Origin: Quercus robur
Lineage: Eukaryota > Streptophyta > Magnoliopsida > Fagales > Fagaceae
DNA: 64,000 nucleotides
Reading direction: 5' to 3'
NCBI RefSeq assembly: GCF_932294415.1
Contig: NC_065537.1
Location: 50,512,302 to 50,576,301 of the forward strand
Below, in pieces: positions 39,655 through 51,409 of the stretch. Position numbers and translations under genes: made by a program. The notes under the pieces are model-generated. The model saw only the letters and a program-made list of their open reading frames with translations. It ran no database searches and was not told the DNA's origin. Each line of letters starts with the position of its first letter. The first letter of the stretch is position 1.

Positions 39655-39818
39655 GATACATACATATACATACAGATATACATACATTTGGTGTAGTTAA
39701 AAACATCATTACATTGCAGCCTTATCTAACTTCTTCGCATTAACCAATATTGAAAATATATTTAATCGTCGAAAATGAGCAAAAAGTGGTAAATATGTTT
39801 CTAGTTGGATTTTTGTAT
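37792..39818 (+). repeat. Tandem array unit 4 (2027 bp)
   Basis: Last unit, with microsatellite 39136-39686. At 39819 the repeat ends and unique sequence CCCTCAG follows, creating a splice-acceptor-like end to the unit's intron-like tail. Confidence 0.93.
38567..38765 (+). promoter_or_regulatory. Promoter/first-exon-like block of unit 4
   Basis: Telo box at 38658-38666; donor-like GAGAG/GTAAGAGG with the junction after 38765. This is the copy nearest to the downstream acceptor at 39826. Confidence 0.5.
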
Positions 39819-39826
39819 TCCCTCAG

Positions 39827-40117
39827 CTTGTCTAAGGGGATTATGATAGAATAAATAATAATTTGAGGATAAATATGAGCAAGACTTTATTGCAAACGCT
39901 TCTAAGAAAAATGTTACATGAGCATATACTGTACAAAATCAGAAAGTTGATTGGAGTGGCTTTTACAGAAAAGGTGGGTGAAGCTGTGTTGAAAAGGATT
40001 AAAAAAACCAAGAATCTGGCAGTATCTTTAATGGAATCAGGTCGTCGTCAAGGTGGCTCCAATCTGTTTATATGTTTGAACAAACTGGGATGGTTGGTAT
40101 GGTTAGGTTTGCTTTAA
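39827..40117 (+). CDS. Unrecognised small protein or second exon after the array
   Basis: TTTTTGTATTCCCTCAG ends at 39826 and looks like a splice acceptor, placing this as an exon joined to one of the upstream first-exon-like blocks. The first ATG after it in the frame noted is at 39875 and gives about 80 residues beginning MSKTLLQTLLRKMLHEHILY, basic and mostly helical in look, ending in a hydrophobic LGWLVWLGLL. A possible donor AAAAG/GTGGGT at about 39975 would end the exon earlier. I do not recognise the protein, and the frame may be chance. Confidence 0.3.
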
Positions 40118-41377
40118 AAAAAAAAAAAAATTGTATGTTAGTTGGTTTCTACTGTTTCAATTGATAACCAAGGTATTTGGCAATATCTTCGTTGTAATCA
40201 GTTAGGTGTCCGGCTAAACAATTATCATTTAATGAACCAGATTCATATGTATTTTGAACTTAAATTTGGTTAATTGGGTTGTTTGTTTATTAACAATGCA
40301 GCATTTCCTTATCTTCCCATTTTTCTTAGGATTAATACGTCACTTTAGAATTTCTGCATCGTATGTTGAAGTCACATTATTACAATCCTTAAGCTCCTTT
40401 GAAGCTTGAGGGAAAATAGGCATGAGAGCATTATTTAGTCTCATGTGTATCGCATGTCCTTCAAATATTCTTCTCTTCACTGTTGTATGATCTCTCCAGA
40501 TGTATCCTTGAGGGTTTTCAATGTAATTTGAGTGCTTCACACCTGTATTTGGTTAATTTTTCTACTTCAAAACTTAGTTCAAGTAATCCTTTTCCTGCTT
40601 CTCTGTGTTTTAACAGTGACAGGGCTAATGATGGATTTGATCTGGATTCTGCTAATGCTGGTTTGCTTGGAAAAGATGCTTATCGGTTTTATCATATTAA
40701 AAATGCCTCTCAGGCATTAAACATGCAAGGCTCTTTTAGATCCAAGTCTTTCTTTTTTCCTTTTTCTTTTTGAGCTGACTTTGGACTGACACCTTTATTT
40801 TCCATACATGTAGGTATTAGAAGCTTTATTTAAGTAAGTTTTTTTTGGATGAAATAAAAAAAAGCATTGAATGCCTATTCAAACGTTCCCCACGATCAAT
40901 ATGCATATAGAAAGTAAATATATGATTATTCATGTCATTAAGAGCTTAGTGTATTAATTTATATTTGGTTATGCATGGTCAATATTTGACTTTCTAACAA
41001 ACAAAACTTAAAAAATTTAAATTTAGATGTATAATTCTTGCTTTTGAATGGAGGAATATGCCTCAAATATACATTCCATTTTACTTTTTAATCAGATATA
41101 TTGTGGACCCTCCCTGTGGTGTGTTTGGTTTGTCAAATTAAATCATCATTCTAGTATTGAGATGCCTGGACCCATTACCATCATTTGGATTTGTGGAGGA
41201 ACTTCTTAGACCATTTCCAATTCAGTGTTTAATAGGAATGTAGATGACCCTAGCCAATTATAAGTGGTTTAAGATTTGCTTAGCAAGTTTAGAGCCATCA
41301 AAGGAGAGACATTAGAGAGAAGTTCTGCAAAATAAGAAACAAATGATTTGGTGGAGAGAGAGAGAGGGTAACTGGTA
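40118..41377. other. Possible intron/exon remnants upstream of the LINE
   Basis: No sure gene. An acceptor-like TGTTTTAACAG ends at 40616 and is followed by an open stretch reading ANDGFDLDSANAGLLGKDAY and so on to a stop at 40773, with a composition like a real exon. It might belong to the XS-domain gene whose last exons lie beyond the LINEs at 45614-46577 (inference). Confidence 0.3.
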
Positions 41378-44300
41378 TTGTTTTTTTTATAGGTAAGAAA
41401 AATTTGTATTAAAAAGAAACTACTCCATCAAAGAGATGAAGTAAACGAAGGAAATATGTACAAGTAACAAAGGAAAACAAAACAACTTATGTACAAAGGA
41501 TTGATAGAGCTTTGATCACTCATGATTGGGAGGAACACTATCCAGATGTTATTCAAAGGATTTTACCTCGTCCCATTTTAGATCATAGTCTAATTCTTTT
41601 GGAGGCGAGGGGAAGAGTCCTTTTAGGTTTGAAAACATGTGGTTGAAGACAGATGGGTTTGTGGATAGAGTTCAATCCTGGTGGAATTGGCATTCATTTG
41701 TAGGTACACCTAGTTTTGTGCTTGCCAAGAAACTAAAGGCATTGAAGGAGGACATTATTCAGTGGAATCGTTGAGAGTTTGGTAATGTAGATTGTCAAAA
41801 GAAACAACTGCTAGAGGAGTTAAAGATTTTAGATGCTAAGGAAGAGGAGCTTGGACTCGTTAATGGGGAGAAATGTTATAGGGTAGATTTGAGGTCCAAG
41901 GTGGAGCATCTTCTTTCTTTGGAAGAAATTTGTTGGAGACAAAAATCTAGGATGTTATGTATTAAGGAAGGGGATAACAACACCAAGTTCTTATACAAGA
42001 TGGCAAACTCCCATAGAAGGCATAATAATCTGAGGATTTTGGAGGTGGATGGGGTGGTCTGTGAGGAGGAATTCGAGGAAACTGCTTAGGTAATACAGTT
42101 TTATAAAAACTTGTATAAGGAGTCTGAGGGGTGGAGGCCTTTTGTGGAAGGCTTGGAGTTTGATTGTATTAGGGATATGGAGAGGGTTTGGCTTGAAAGA
42201 AAGTTTGAGAGAGAGGAGATTTTTCTAGTTGTAAGAGACTTGGAAGGGGACAAAGCTCTAGGTCCGAATGGGTTTACTATGACTTTTTATTATCATTGTT
42301 GGAGAGTAGTGGAAAAAGACGTCATAGCGGTCTTGGATGAGTTTTTTCAATATTGTAAGTTTGAAAAATCTCTTAATGCTACTTTCATTGCTTTAATTCC
42401 AAAAAAAAAAAATGATGCCTCTAATATTAGTGATTTCCGGCCTATTAGCTTGGCGGGGAGTGTGTATAAAATTTTGGCTAAGGTTTTGGGAAATCGTATG
42501 AGAATGGTTTTAGATTAGTTGATCTCTGAAACTCAAAATAGCTTTGTGGGTGGGAGACAAATCCTTGATTCGGTTCTTATTGTGAATGAATGTTTTGATA
42601 GCCGAGTAAAGAGTCGAGTTCCTGGGGTCATATGTAAACTTGATGTTGAGAAAGTCTACGATCATGTGAATTGGGAGGCTTTTCTGGATTTGTTGAATAG
42701 GGTGGGCTTTGGGGTGAAGTGGTGTAAGTGGATTCGTATTTGTATATCCATAGTTCAGTTCTTTGTCTTGATTAATGTGTCTCTAGTTGATTTTTTTGGT
42801 AGCTCAAAGGGCTTAAGACAAGGGGATCCGCTGCTATCTCTTATACTATTTTTGATTATGATGAAGGTTTTAGTAGGATGTTGAGAAAAGTGGAGGGAGT
42901 TGGCTTAATCCGTGGTTTTAAAGCTAAGGGTAGGAGGGGTGGTGAGGAATGTGTTTCACATCTATTGTTTGCAGATGATACTATTCTTTTTTGTAATGCA
43001 GATGTGGAGCAAATTCTTCACATTCGGTTGTTGTTACTTTGTTTTCAGATTGTGACAGGTTTGAAGGTTAATGTACAAAAGAGTGAAATGGTTCCAATCG
43101 GGGAGGTAGATGATGTGCATGCCTTGGCTGAAATTTTGGGCTGCAGAGTTGGAATTTTACCCATGTCTTATCTTGGCATGCCATTGGGGGCTTCACATAA
43201 CTCTCCTTCAATTTGGAATCCTGTGAGTGGAAGTTGGCTGCGTGGAAGAAGTTGTATTTGTTTAAGGGGGGTAGATTGACATTACTTAAGAGTACGTTAT
43301 TTAGTCTTCCTACCTATTTTCTATTGCTATTCACCATTCCTACTTATGTGGCTAATAGAATTGAAAAATTACAAAGGGATTTTCTATGGAGTGATAGCAA
43401 GACTCATCTGGTAGGATGGGATAAAGTTTGTGCGCCCATAGCCAACAGTGGTTTAGGTATAAGGAAACTTACTACTTTCAATAAGGCATTATTGGGAAAA
43501 TGGTTGTGTTGGTTTGGGAGGAGGAGAATTGGTTGTGGAGGAAGGTGGTAGCTTCAAAGTTTGGGGAAGAGTGGGGGGGATGGACTTCTAAGTTATGTAG
43601 GGGAGTTTATGGGTGTGGTTCGTGGAGAGGTATTCGTATGGGCTGGGAGGATTTTAGCAAAAATGCTCAAATTGTTGTTGGGTTATGTTGGGGAATAGAG
43701 TGAGATTTTGGCAGGATGGGTGGTATGGAGATCAACCTTTCCAAGTGGCTTTCCTTAGGCTGTATGGTATTGCTATTGACAGGGAGGCCTCTGTAGAAGC
43801 TTCTTTGTCAAGGCAAGGGGCGGAGAATAGAAGAATTTGGGATGTTCGTTTTATTCGGGAATTTAATGATTGGGAGATGGATGAAGGGCTGCATTTTCTT
43901 CGTATCTTCGGAGCCAATATTCCTTCAATGGATGTTGGAGACCGGTTGAGATGGAAGTTGAAGCCTAATGGGGATTTTGACATTCGATCATATTATAACA
44001 AGTTGCGGAATTCTCCCTCAGTTGTCTTTCCTTGGAAAGGTATATGGAGAGTTAAGGTCCCTAGACGTGTTTCTTTCTTTGTTTGGTATGTAGCTTGGAA
44101 TAAGATCCTAACTGGTGATAACCTGAGATTGAGAGGCTTGGATTTTGTGACCTGGTGCATTATGTGTCGACACTCTGGGGAGACGGTGGACCACTTACTT
44201 CTTCATTGTGAAATGACTTATCGGTTATGGAGCTTTGTTTTTATAACTTTTGGAGTGTCGTGGGTCATACCTAGATCGATTCCAGATTTTTTTTTTGGCT

Positions 44301-45391
44301 GGTGGAATTGGTTGGGGAAGCATTCATCTTAAATCTGGAATTTAGTTCCGTTGTGCATACTATGATGTCTTTGGAAGGAACGGAATCCACAGACTTTTGA
44401 GGATTTGGATAGTTCCGGTAATCAAATGCTTGCTTCTTTTAGTGGAACTCTTTTTAATTGGTCTCGGGCTTGGGGACTCACGACTAGTGATTCTCTCCCT
44501 TCTTTTCTTAGCTCTCTTTCTCTTTTGTAATTAATCTGTTGTTTGGTTTTTTATGTATTTTCTCTGTTTTCGTTTTTCCTTCTTATAATTTTCTGGTTTG
44601 CTTTGTGCTTTTCTTGCATAGAGTAGCCTTTCATATATATATATATATATATCATTCTTACTTATCAAAAAAAAAAAAAAAAAAAGTACAAGAAGAAAGT
44701 GAATCTAAAAAAAGCAGAATGGATTTTGAAGGAGTAAATCTCCACGCACGAGACCAATCAAACCAAAAAACGTGGTTGCAAACAAAGCTAAGAGCTTATC
44801 CTTAAAAAGCACCGAATATTCAAATATGCAATTATTTCTCTCCCTCCAAATAATTCACATCACATAATGTGGTACCAAATTCCAAACATTTGAAAAATGC
44901 TTCCCCAAACAATTCGTCCAACTAGCCAGTAAGTCGATAACCCTCACAAGCCAGTAAGTCGATAACCCTCACAGGTAGAAACCAAGAAACACCAAAAGAT
45001 CTAAGGGCAAAGCTCCATAACTGAGATACCTCACCACAATGTAGGAGTAGATGATCCACTTTCTCCCCATTACATCTACAAAGGCAACACCAATCCATAA
45101 TAGTAAAGCATCTTTTCCTCAAGTAGTCCATTGTGAGAACCTTCCCCCAGGCAGCTGTCCAAACAAAAAAAGACACACGACGTGGAGCCTTCACACCCCA
45201 AATACTCTTCCAAGGAAAATTAATAGAGCTAGATCCCCTCAATGCACCATAAAAGGATTTTATATCAAAATCCCCATTCAACCCCAAACACCACCTCATC
45301 TTATATCCACCCTCAATAGGAGGACTCAGCGACCGATTGGAATGGGGATCCAGGAACCACCTTCGATCTAATGTACACATGCCCAAGGTAT
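41378..45391 (-). mobile_element. Antisense LINE remnant (5'-truncated), split by a younger LINE
   Basis: Minus-strand pieces lie at 45391-44690 and 41497-41378, the second ending in a T-run (plus-strand reading) that is the LINE tail. The larger piece encodes the end of the reverse-transcriptase polyprotein, including GDFDIKSFYGAL, VKAPRRVSFFVWTAAWGK and the zinc-binding CLCRCNGEKVDHLLLHC. A 25-bp tandem repeat (44925 and 44950) is unique to this copy. GTACAA on both sides of the inserted LINE suggests its target duplication. Confidence 0.72.
41498..44689 (+). mobile_element. 5'-truncated plant LINE (L1-type), copy 1
   Basis: Starts inside the endonuclease ([20 protein letters not shown]). 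It then runs through the linker (KSRMLCIKEGDNNTKFLY) and the reverse transcriptase ([39 protein letters not shown], catalytic [12 protein letters not shown] at about 42958-42993). It ends with the C-terminal zinc-binding CIMCRHSGETVDHLLLHC, a 3' UTR with a TA tract and a terminal A-run at about 44667-44685. It is dead: in-frame stops (for example after IIQWN and after RMVLD) and several frame changes. Two stops are shared with copy 2, so the element had already decayed before the segment was duplicated. Known: LINEs move by target-primed reverse transcription. Confidence 0.92.
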
Positions 45392-45613
45392 TCAATTAAT
45401 GGACTCATTGTTTAACATGTAGCATTGTTTATTTTCTATTATATTCCTAAGCACATAATAATTTTTGGAAATCTATGTAGAGTAGGTAGTTTGAATGATC
45501 CATTGGAGTAGTATTTTACTATTATTAGATGGGATACCACTAATTGACAGAAGTTAATTTGGTCAATCATGTTTCTCTAGAAACTGTTATAATTAACAAT
45601 GCACATTTTTCAG

Positions 45614-46577
45614 CCATTCAAAGGAGTTCATGGATACTCAACGCTTGGTAACACATGCCTTCATGTCTCACAAGGTTGGGCTGAGATCACAGCACTTGGG
45701 TCATCACAAAGCAATATGTGTTTTGTTAGGATGGAATACTGTTGTCCCACATGACCCAATAACATGGTCTCCTGAGGTCTTGCCCAATGCAGAAGCCTTG
45801 GCTTAGAAAGAGGATTTGATACTCTGGCCTCCTCTCATTGTCGTCCACAACATTTCTATGTCAGACAGTAATCCGTGAAAATGGAAGTTTGTTAAAGTCG
45901 AAGAGGTTGAGGCTTTTCTAAGAGTTTATTCACTTTGAATGACCTATTCTGTATAACACAATTGGTTGAAAATTAAATTTGAGTAGGCATAAAGCTATAC
46001 TTGTTAGGAGTTTCTTCTATTCTTGATCACCACAACATAGTAAGGACAAAGTTTATTTTGTATTAATTGCTTATGTTCATGATATGCAGTATTTGAATCA
46101 GTTACAATATTCAGTTTGCCTGTGAATAGTGAAAATTGAGCAAAAAATTAAACAATTAATTACAATGCCATATACTGCATTATAATGGTTTGCCTTGTTA
46201 TGGCAGAGAAAGGTTTTATAAGGGGAAGAATCAAAGTGTGCTTGGGGAGGCCCTCAGATAAAAGTGTTATGGTCATAAAGTTCTTGGGCACTTTCACTGG
46301 CCTAGGAGATGCAGAGAAGCTTCATAAGTATTTTGATGAAAATAAGTGCGGTAGAGTAGATTTTGAGAGAATAACATCCAACAATGGTAAAAGCAGCAAA
46401 AGCTGGGATGCAGGAAACCAAGGAGAAAAGGTGGAGGAACATATTCTGTATGGGTACATGGGTATCGTAGAGGACTTGGACAAAGTAGATTATAACACTA
46501 GAAAGTCATGTGTGATCAAGAGTAAGATGGAGATACAGGATCTGGCAAATGCTCCTCTTAGGCCTGATGAGAGGTAG
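45614..46577 (+). pseudogene. XS-domain gene, last two exons, copy 1 (damaged)
   Basis: Exon 45614-45924 follows acceptor CATTTTTCAG; exon 46207-46577 follows TTATGGCAG. Together they read as an XS domain: WPPLIVVHNISMSDSNP, KWKFVKVEEVEAFLR, then EKGFIRGRIKVCLGRPSDKS, VIKFLGTFTGLGDAEKLHKY and HILYGYMGIVEDLDKVDYNT, ending PLRPDER. Known: XS domains occur in SGS3- and FDM-type plant proteins that bind double-stranded RNA in silencing, though this protein lacks the features that would place it in SGS3 itself. Damage in this copy: one extra base near 45729, a TAG near 45806 and loss of the GT donor at 45925 (TTTATT where copy 2 has GTAAGT). The two LINEs lie between these exons and any upstream ones. 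The final exon alone stays open for 123 codons. Confidence 0.72.
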
Positions 46578-46671
46578 CTGTCCATGAAACACTTTATTAC
46601 GGATGGTGCTACAATTTTGCGAATCATAGCATGCTTTTTTTTTTTTTTTTTTTTGGTAAAAAAAAGTTTGT

Positions 46672-48030
46672 GGCAAATTTCACTAACCTACCATGAGATT
46701 TGGGCTAATGTCAACTAGGTCCAAGATATTTCAAAACAGACCAAATTAGTCCCTAAACTTGAGTTAGCCCCTAACCACCGTTAGACCCGTTAGTTTGTGC
46801 CATATTCTCCCTCTCCTCTCTCTAATTCGCTCCTTTGTCAGTCATCCCTCTCTTCTCTTTCTCTCATCTCAATTATTCATATACAGAGATTCAAGACAGC
46901 CAAAACAAAAAAATTATTCTCTTGTACAAAACCACATGAAACCAACACAAAAATCCTGAGATTTAGTTTTGAATTCATGAAAATCCTATGCCAAAAATAA
47001 AAAGCTTGAGTGAGGGAAAGTGTCAATTTTACAAAAAAATTAAGATCTAAAATTATGTCGTACCTATATTTCTCAAGTAGCCGACTGATATGAACAGGCT
47101 AGAATGTGGGGCTGGAATGTGTTCAATGGTGGTGGAGGTGTAGATTTCCCATCGTCTTCTAGTAGAAATAGAAGCTTATTTTTTACAAAATCACTACCTC
47201 ACCACAAAATTGTTACAAAGCCCACTACCGCAAACAAATCTTACACACACTTACTTAGACACATTCATATACATGGAGCATGCGTTATATGAGCTGTACA
47301 TCCAAAGCCATTTCAAAATCTACCCCAAAATCTCTTTTTCCAAACCCTAAAACACCTAGTTCTCCAGTTTACAAACCAAAATCAAAATCACTAAATCCCT
47401 AAAGCCAATAGAAAACCCAATCCCTAAATTAACCAATCACAAAACCAAAGACAAAAGGAGATTTTGGCCATAAATGACTGGAGGAAATAAAGAAGAGTAT
47501 AAGAAAGATGGAGAGGAGAAGGCAACAATTAGTGGTTATGGTGGCATCATTGAGCTTAGCTACCATCTGTGGTGGTGTGGGCTTCATGGAGCTATGGCTA
47601 AGTTTGAGAGAGAGATAACCATCGTAGTGATAGTTCGTGGCAGCTATGGCCTGCTAGAAATAACCATGATATTTTGAGGGATTTGATCTGAATTTCATGT
47701 TCTTTATGTTCTTAACATACGTATCAAATTTCGTTTAAATTGGATGTTATTTACTATTTGATCATTTAACTTATTTTTTATATATAACTTTAGATTACAA
47801 AAACTTAAAATTATAACATTTATTAAATGACATAATAATTGATTTTTGATCTTCTTGAAATTTGTAAGCATTAAAAATGTAATAAGAACATGTAATCTAA
47901 CGGTTAGATTTTCAAAATTCACACTCAATATAAAGATATATAATGAGTTTGTAGGGTTTTTCTCCAAACTAGTTTGGAGAGAAACTTTGTTCCTTGGCAT
48001 TAGCCCAAACCTCAGGATAGGATAGGTTAG
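46672..48030. mobile_element. Mutator-like element with gene-like filler, copy 1, right end missing
   Basis: The left end GGCAAATTTCACTAACCT matches the inverted right end preserved in copy 2. Here the right end stops at AGGATAGGTTAG because of a deletion. It lies just after the XS stop codon, probably in the 3' UTR. The inside includes a TC-rich leader-like part and short open frames (47104-47292, 47474-47677) that are identical in both copies but look like no known protein. Confidence 0.65.
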
Positions 48031-49823
48031 CCCAAATCCCCCTTCCTTTTTAATTATTGAATTATAAAAAATAAAAAATAAATAAAATTAAGAAATTTTG
48101 GTTAGGTTCAACAGACCCCCTTCTCCCCTCCAAATAAAATCAACTTCTCTATTAGGACTCACGATGTTGCGGGAGGAGGGGATACCTAAAGAGGTGATAG
48201 AGATATGTGATTAAAAGTGTCTTCATGAGCAATGGTGTGACAAAGCCTTAGTTAAATTACCGATTGAACTTTTGGTATATGGTAAATTTAATTATTTAAC
48301 CAATATTTCTAACACTCCCACTTATGTGTGAGCCAAAACTACATTTTAATAGGTGAGGACTAACACGTGAAAATTTAAATGAGATGTAGAGTGGAGGAGA
48401 TAGAGATTGTGAGAATTTAAATGAGGCGTAGAGTGGAAGAGACAGAGATCGAACTCAGGATCTTATGCTCAGATACTATGTTAAATTACCGATTGTTCCA
48501 AAACTTTTGGGATATGGTAAATTTAATTATTTAACCAATAATTCTAACAACCTTCAAGCTTGAGTTGAGGGCTCTCAAAGATGGGTACTACTTACCTAGA
48601 AATTGAACTTGACTCTTTGACCACTATTGATATTATTTGACCAAGCAAGATCATTAATATTTTTTTGAGACTTTTTATAGATGAGTGTGTGTGTCTAATA
48701 GGAATGTGAATAAAGCAGGCTTAATCATTTCTATAGAGAGGCTAATGGATGCACGTATGTCCTTTCTAATGTTGTGTGTACAAGTGTTTGTAAAGTTCCA
48801 CATTGATTAATGATGAGGAGAATGAGTGAATAATAATAATATAACATAGCTGAGCTCATTTACATTGGGCTTAGGCCTTTTAGGTTAAGTGTATTTCAAT
48901 ATTTTATATTAACTACTTAAGGAGTCTCCCTAAGGTATTTATCTTATATTGCACACACAGGGCTAATGTTGTGTATTTTGGAAAGCAAGTATGTAAAATA
49001 GGAAAAAAAATTTTATGCTAAAATATACATGAATTTTTTTGTAAAATAAAAAAAACCAAAATTTTAATGCTAAAATGTACTTGAGTTTTTAGTCCGCAAC
49101 AACAGCTACAAGCAAATCAAAGCCCGAATGGGCCTTTAGGTATCTCAATAAGAATGGTCTTGTCGCCCACTTGGAAGGTCACAAGCTTATAGAGTGTCCA
49201 AGACATTTAAAAAACCCTATTTAATGTGACAAGCTGCTACATAGAGGGTAACATAGCTATTTAATAATTTAATTGTCATATGGTGATATTGAAAATTTTC
49301 ATTATTGTGTTTAAAAAACAAAAATAAAGCCAATCAACTAAACAAGATAGATTTAACATTAACAAGACTTAATTACCTAAACCTTCCGTCCAAATTTGTG
49401 TTCTTGTTTTGATTTGTTTTTGATGTTATTGTGTGGATGGTATATTGCTTTTTAATTGATTGTAATGTGATATGAGGTTTTTTTATTTTTTATTTTTTTA
49501 TAATTTAATTGCCAGAGGTTATTAACACATAAACTAGCACATCATTTTGTTAAAAACTTGTAATAGAAGGAGATGGTATCCCTGGTAGTAGTCTTTGAAA
49601 ACACTAATTCATTCTTATGATCCAATATGAACAATGACAGTGAGGAGTCCATCAGGAAAGGTAGATCAAATATGTCATTGTTCCAAAATTATTGCTAACA
49701 ATGTTAATAACTATTCATGCATAACAAAAATTCATATATTACAACTCACAATTAAAACTATTAACCACAACAAAACATGTAAACTTTAGGTTCAACATAT
49801 GGCCTTTCAACAGGTCCAAAAGA
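48031..49823. other. Intergenic DNA between Mutator-like element and DUF295 gene
   Basis: Contains a local repeat of TTAAATTACCGATTG / GGTAAATTTAATTATTTAAC (about 48255-48300 and 48482-48545) around an AGATCGAACTCAGGATC stretch, perhaps a retroposed element. No gene recognised. Confidence 0.45.
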
Positions 49824-50768
49824 CTAAATCATTACCCAATATTGTGTTAAATCACGGCTTACAGTAGAACAAGGTAAAGACTTTGAAATACATAGATTTT
49901 CCAAGTCAAACACGTAAAGAAGTCTCTGGTAGTTCATCGTAAAGTAGATTGAGTTTGTTTTAATTCCCAACTCTGTTGCCAAAGAATACATGCAACCAGT
50001 GTTATTATGCTGGCATAAGAAAATAGTTCGATCTCCTATACTTTTCACTTTAACCCACCTCTTCTCTTCAAAATCCATTCGGAAGACAAAGAATCCATAG
50101 ACCTCTTCCATGCGAAATCCAAAAAACATCATGTGAACTAGAAAGAGTTCACCACAAGATTCAACGATAAAAGCATCAAATCTTGGAAGGTCCAAAGGTG
50201 ATGGCCAAGGAAGTTCCTCCATTATAATTCGTGTAAACTGGACTGTTCGACCCACAACTTCAGCTGTATACAAAGTATATCTTGACGCCAAACAATAGAT
50301 TGTTTTTCCAACCATTGCAACGTTCTTTAAATTAACATCTTCAGCAAATATAACAACTTGTTCGTTAAATTCAAAGTCACCCTTCTGACAAACTAAAAGA
50401 GAGTTTTCCAATCTATTGAAGAACAAGATATGACATTCAGGATCACTTGGAGACGATGATAGAATGCAGCAGCTGTAATTAATGGATTTCAATGATGGGA
50501 GCAGAGCCTTTTCTAAAGAGATGGGATTCCAAAGATAACAATCCTTTGAATCAGGATCAACCAAAACCAACCATCCATGAGAACAAGCGTATATTAGTTT
50601 GTTGCACATCTCAGGAATATTTTTTGTCTGATAATGATTTTTTGATACGTCGAAGAAAGTTTGCCTCTGTCCTTGCTTAACATCAAGGATTACAAGCCAA
50701 GGATACAATCGAGAGGCAATGAAAGGATAGGAATGCGTATTTTGATTCTCTACTTTTGCTACTTCCAT
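49824..50768 (-). CDS. DUF295 (F-box/kelch-type beta-propeller) protein without F-box, copy 1
   Basis: An intact frame of 314 residues from ATG at 50768-50766. Seen: NKLIYACSHGWLVLVD (about 78-93), CYLWNPISLEKALLPSL, a PSDPECHILFF strand, RWVKVKSIGDRTIFLC and a C-terminal LLYVFDLENLCISKSLP. These are the hallmarks of the plant DUF295 domain, a beta-propeller often found behind an F-box in SCF ubiquitin-ligase adaptors. No F-box precedes it. A TTGGTGACAG acceptor-like site lies about 10 bases upstream of the ATG, so a 5' exon, possibly the F-box or only UTR, could lie further up (above 50780). A frame starting earlier at 50798 would need GTG as start, so ATG was chosen. It differs from copy 2 at seven residues. 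Function is unknown. Confidence 0.82.
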   Translation of the reverse strand: MEVAKVENQNTHSYPFIASRLYPWLVILDVKQGQRQTFFDVSKNHYQTKNIPEMCNKLIYACSHGWLVLVDPDSKDCYLWNPISLEKALLPSLKSINYSCCILSSSPSDPECHILFFNRLENSLLVCQKGDFEFNEQVVIFAEDVNLKNVAMVGKTIYCLASRYTLYTAEVVGRTVQFTRIIMEELPWPSPLDLPRFDAFIVESCGELFLVHMMFFGFRMEEVYGFFVFRMDFEEKRWVKVKSIGDRTIFLCQHNNTGCMYSLATELGIKTNSIYFTMNYQRLLYVFDLENLCISKSLPCSTVSRDLTQYWVMI

Positions 50769-51268
50769 TTTGTTTGCGCTGTCACCAATTAAAATCACAA
50801 TTAGTATATGGGATACAAAATAAAATAAACCACATTAATTGAGTACATGGGATACAAAATAAAAACCAACTAAGCTACTACGGTCACATTACAAAGCACA
50901 ATACTAAAGTTTGGTATCTCGTAGTTTCTAATAACTTATTTGTTAAATGTGAGACAAATAGAAAAAATTTAAAATGAGACAAAAAAAAAAAAAAAAAAAA
51001 ACAAATAGAACTTTGGCCACCAATGTCGATCAAACCCAAAAATCAGGAGAGTAAGGATCCCAAATAGTTGCAAATATGAAAAAGGAATATGTTAAAGTTA
51101 AAGGAGAAAAAAATATAGTAAAGAGAGCAGGAGCAAGAAAAAGAGAAAAAGATAACAAAAAAAATACATGAGGCCCAACAACCTGGACAGTGTAAAACCC
51201 TAAATGGTTATATTGTTTATATAATGAAGTACAAAAAACACATAAAAACCTAAGGGTGTTTAAATGGA

Positions 51269-51306
<38 letters not shown>

Positions 51307-51375
51307 AATATAGGCTTTAGCGGCAAAGTGCCACCGAAATAAGAAGAAGAAGCTTGAACCTAGTAATGCATTTTT

Positions 51376-51409
<34 letters not shown>

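Larger units (their letters stand above)
41573..51268. repeat. Direct segmental duplication, copy 1
   Basis: Matches 53573-63546 in order and orientation: LINE, antisense LINE remnant, XS exons, Mutator-like element, DUF295 gene and its upstream flank. Copy 1 has about 177 bp missing from copy 2 (45382-45558). It lacks about 450 bp that copy 2 holds at 59866-60316. The left edge lies inside the LINE; the right edge is at AAGGGTGTTTAAATGG. Confidence 0.95.

Noticed and set aside
32830-39709. Long tyrosine/isoleucine-rich open frames on both strands
   Set aside because: They are direct translations of the TATG/CATA microsatellites; frames open on both strands at once show they are not genes.
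31591-39818. CRISPR-like or satellite array
   Set aside because: Units are about 2 kb with gene-leader-like content; neither short direct repeats with spacers nor a simple satellite.
47104-47677. Two small open frames identical in both segmental copies
   Set aside because: Identity reflects the recent duplication of the whole segment; no recognised domain, and they lie inside a Mutator-like element.
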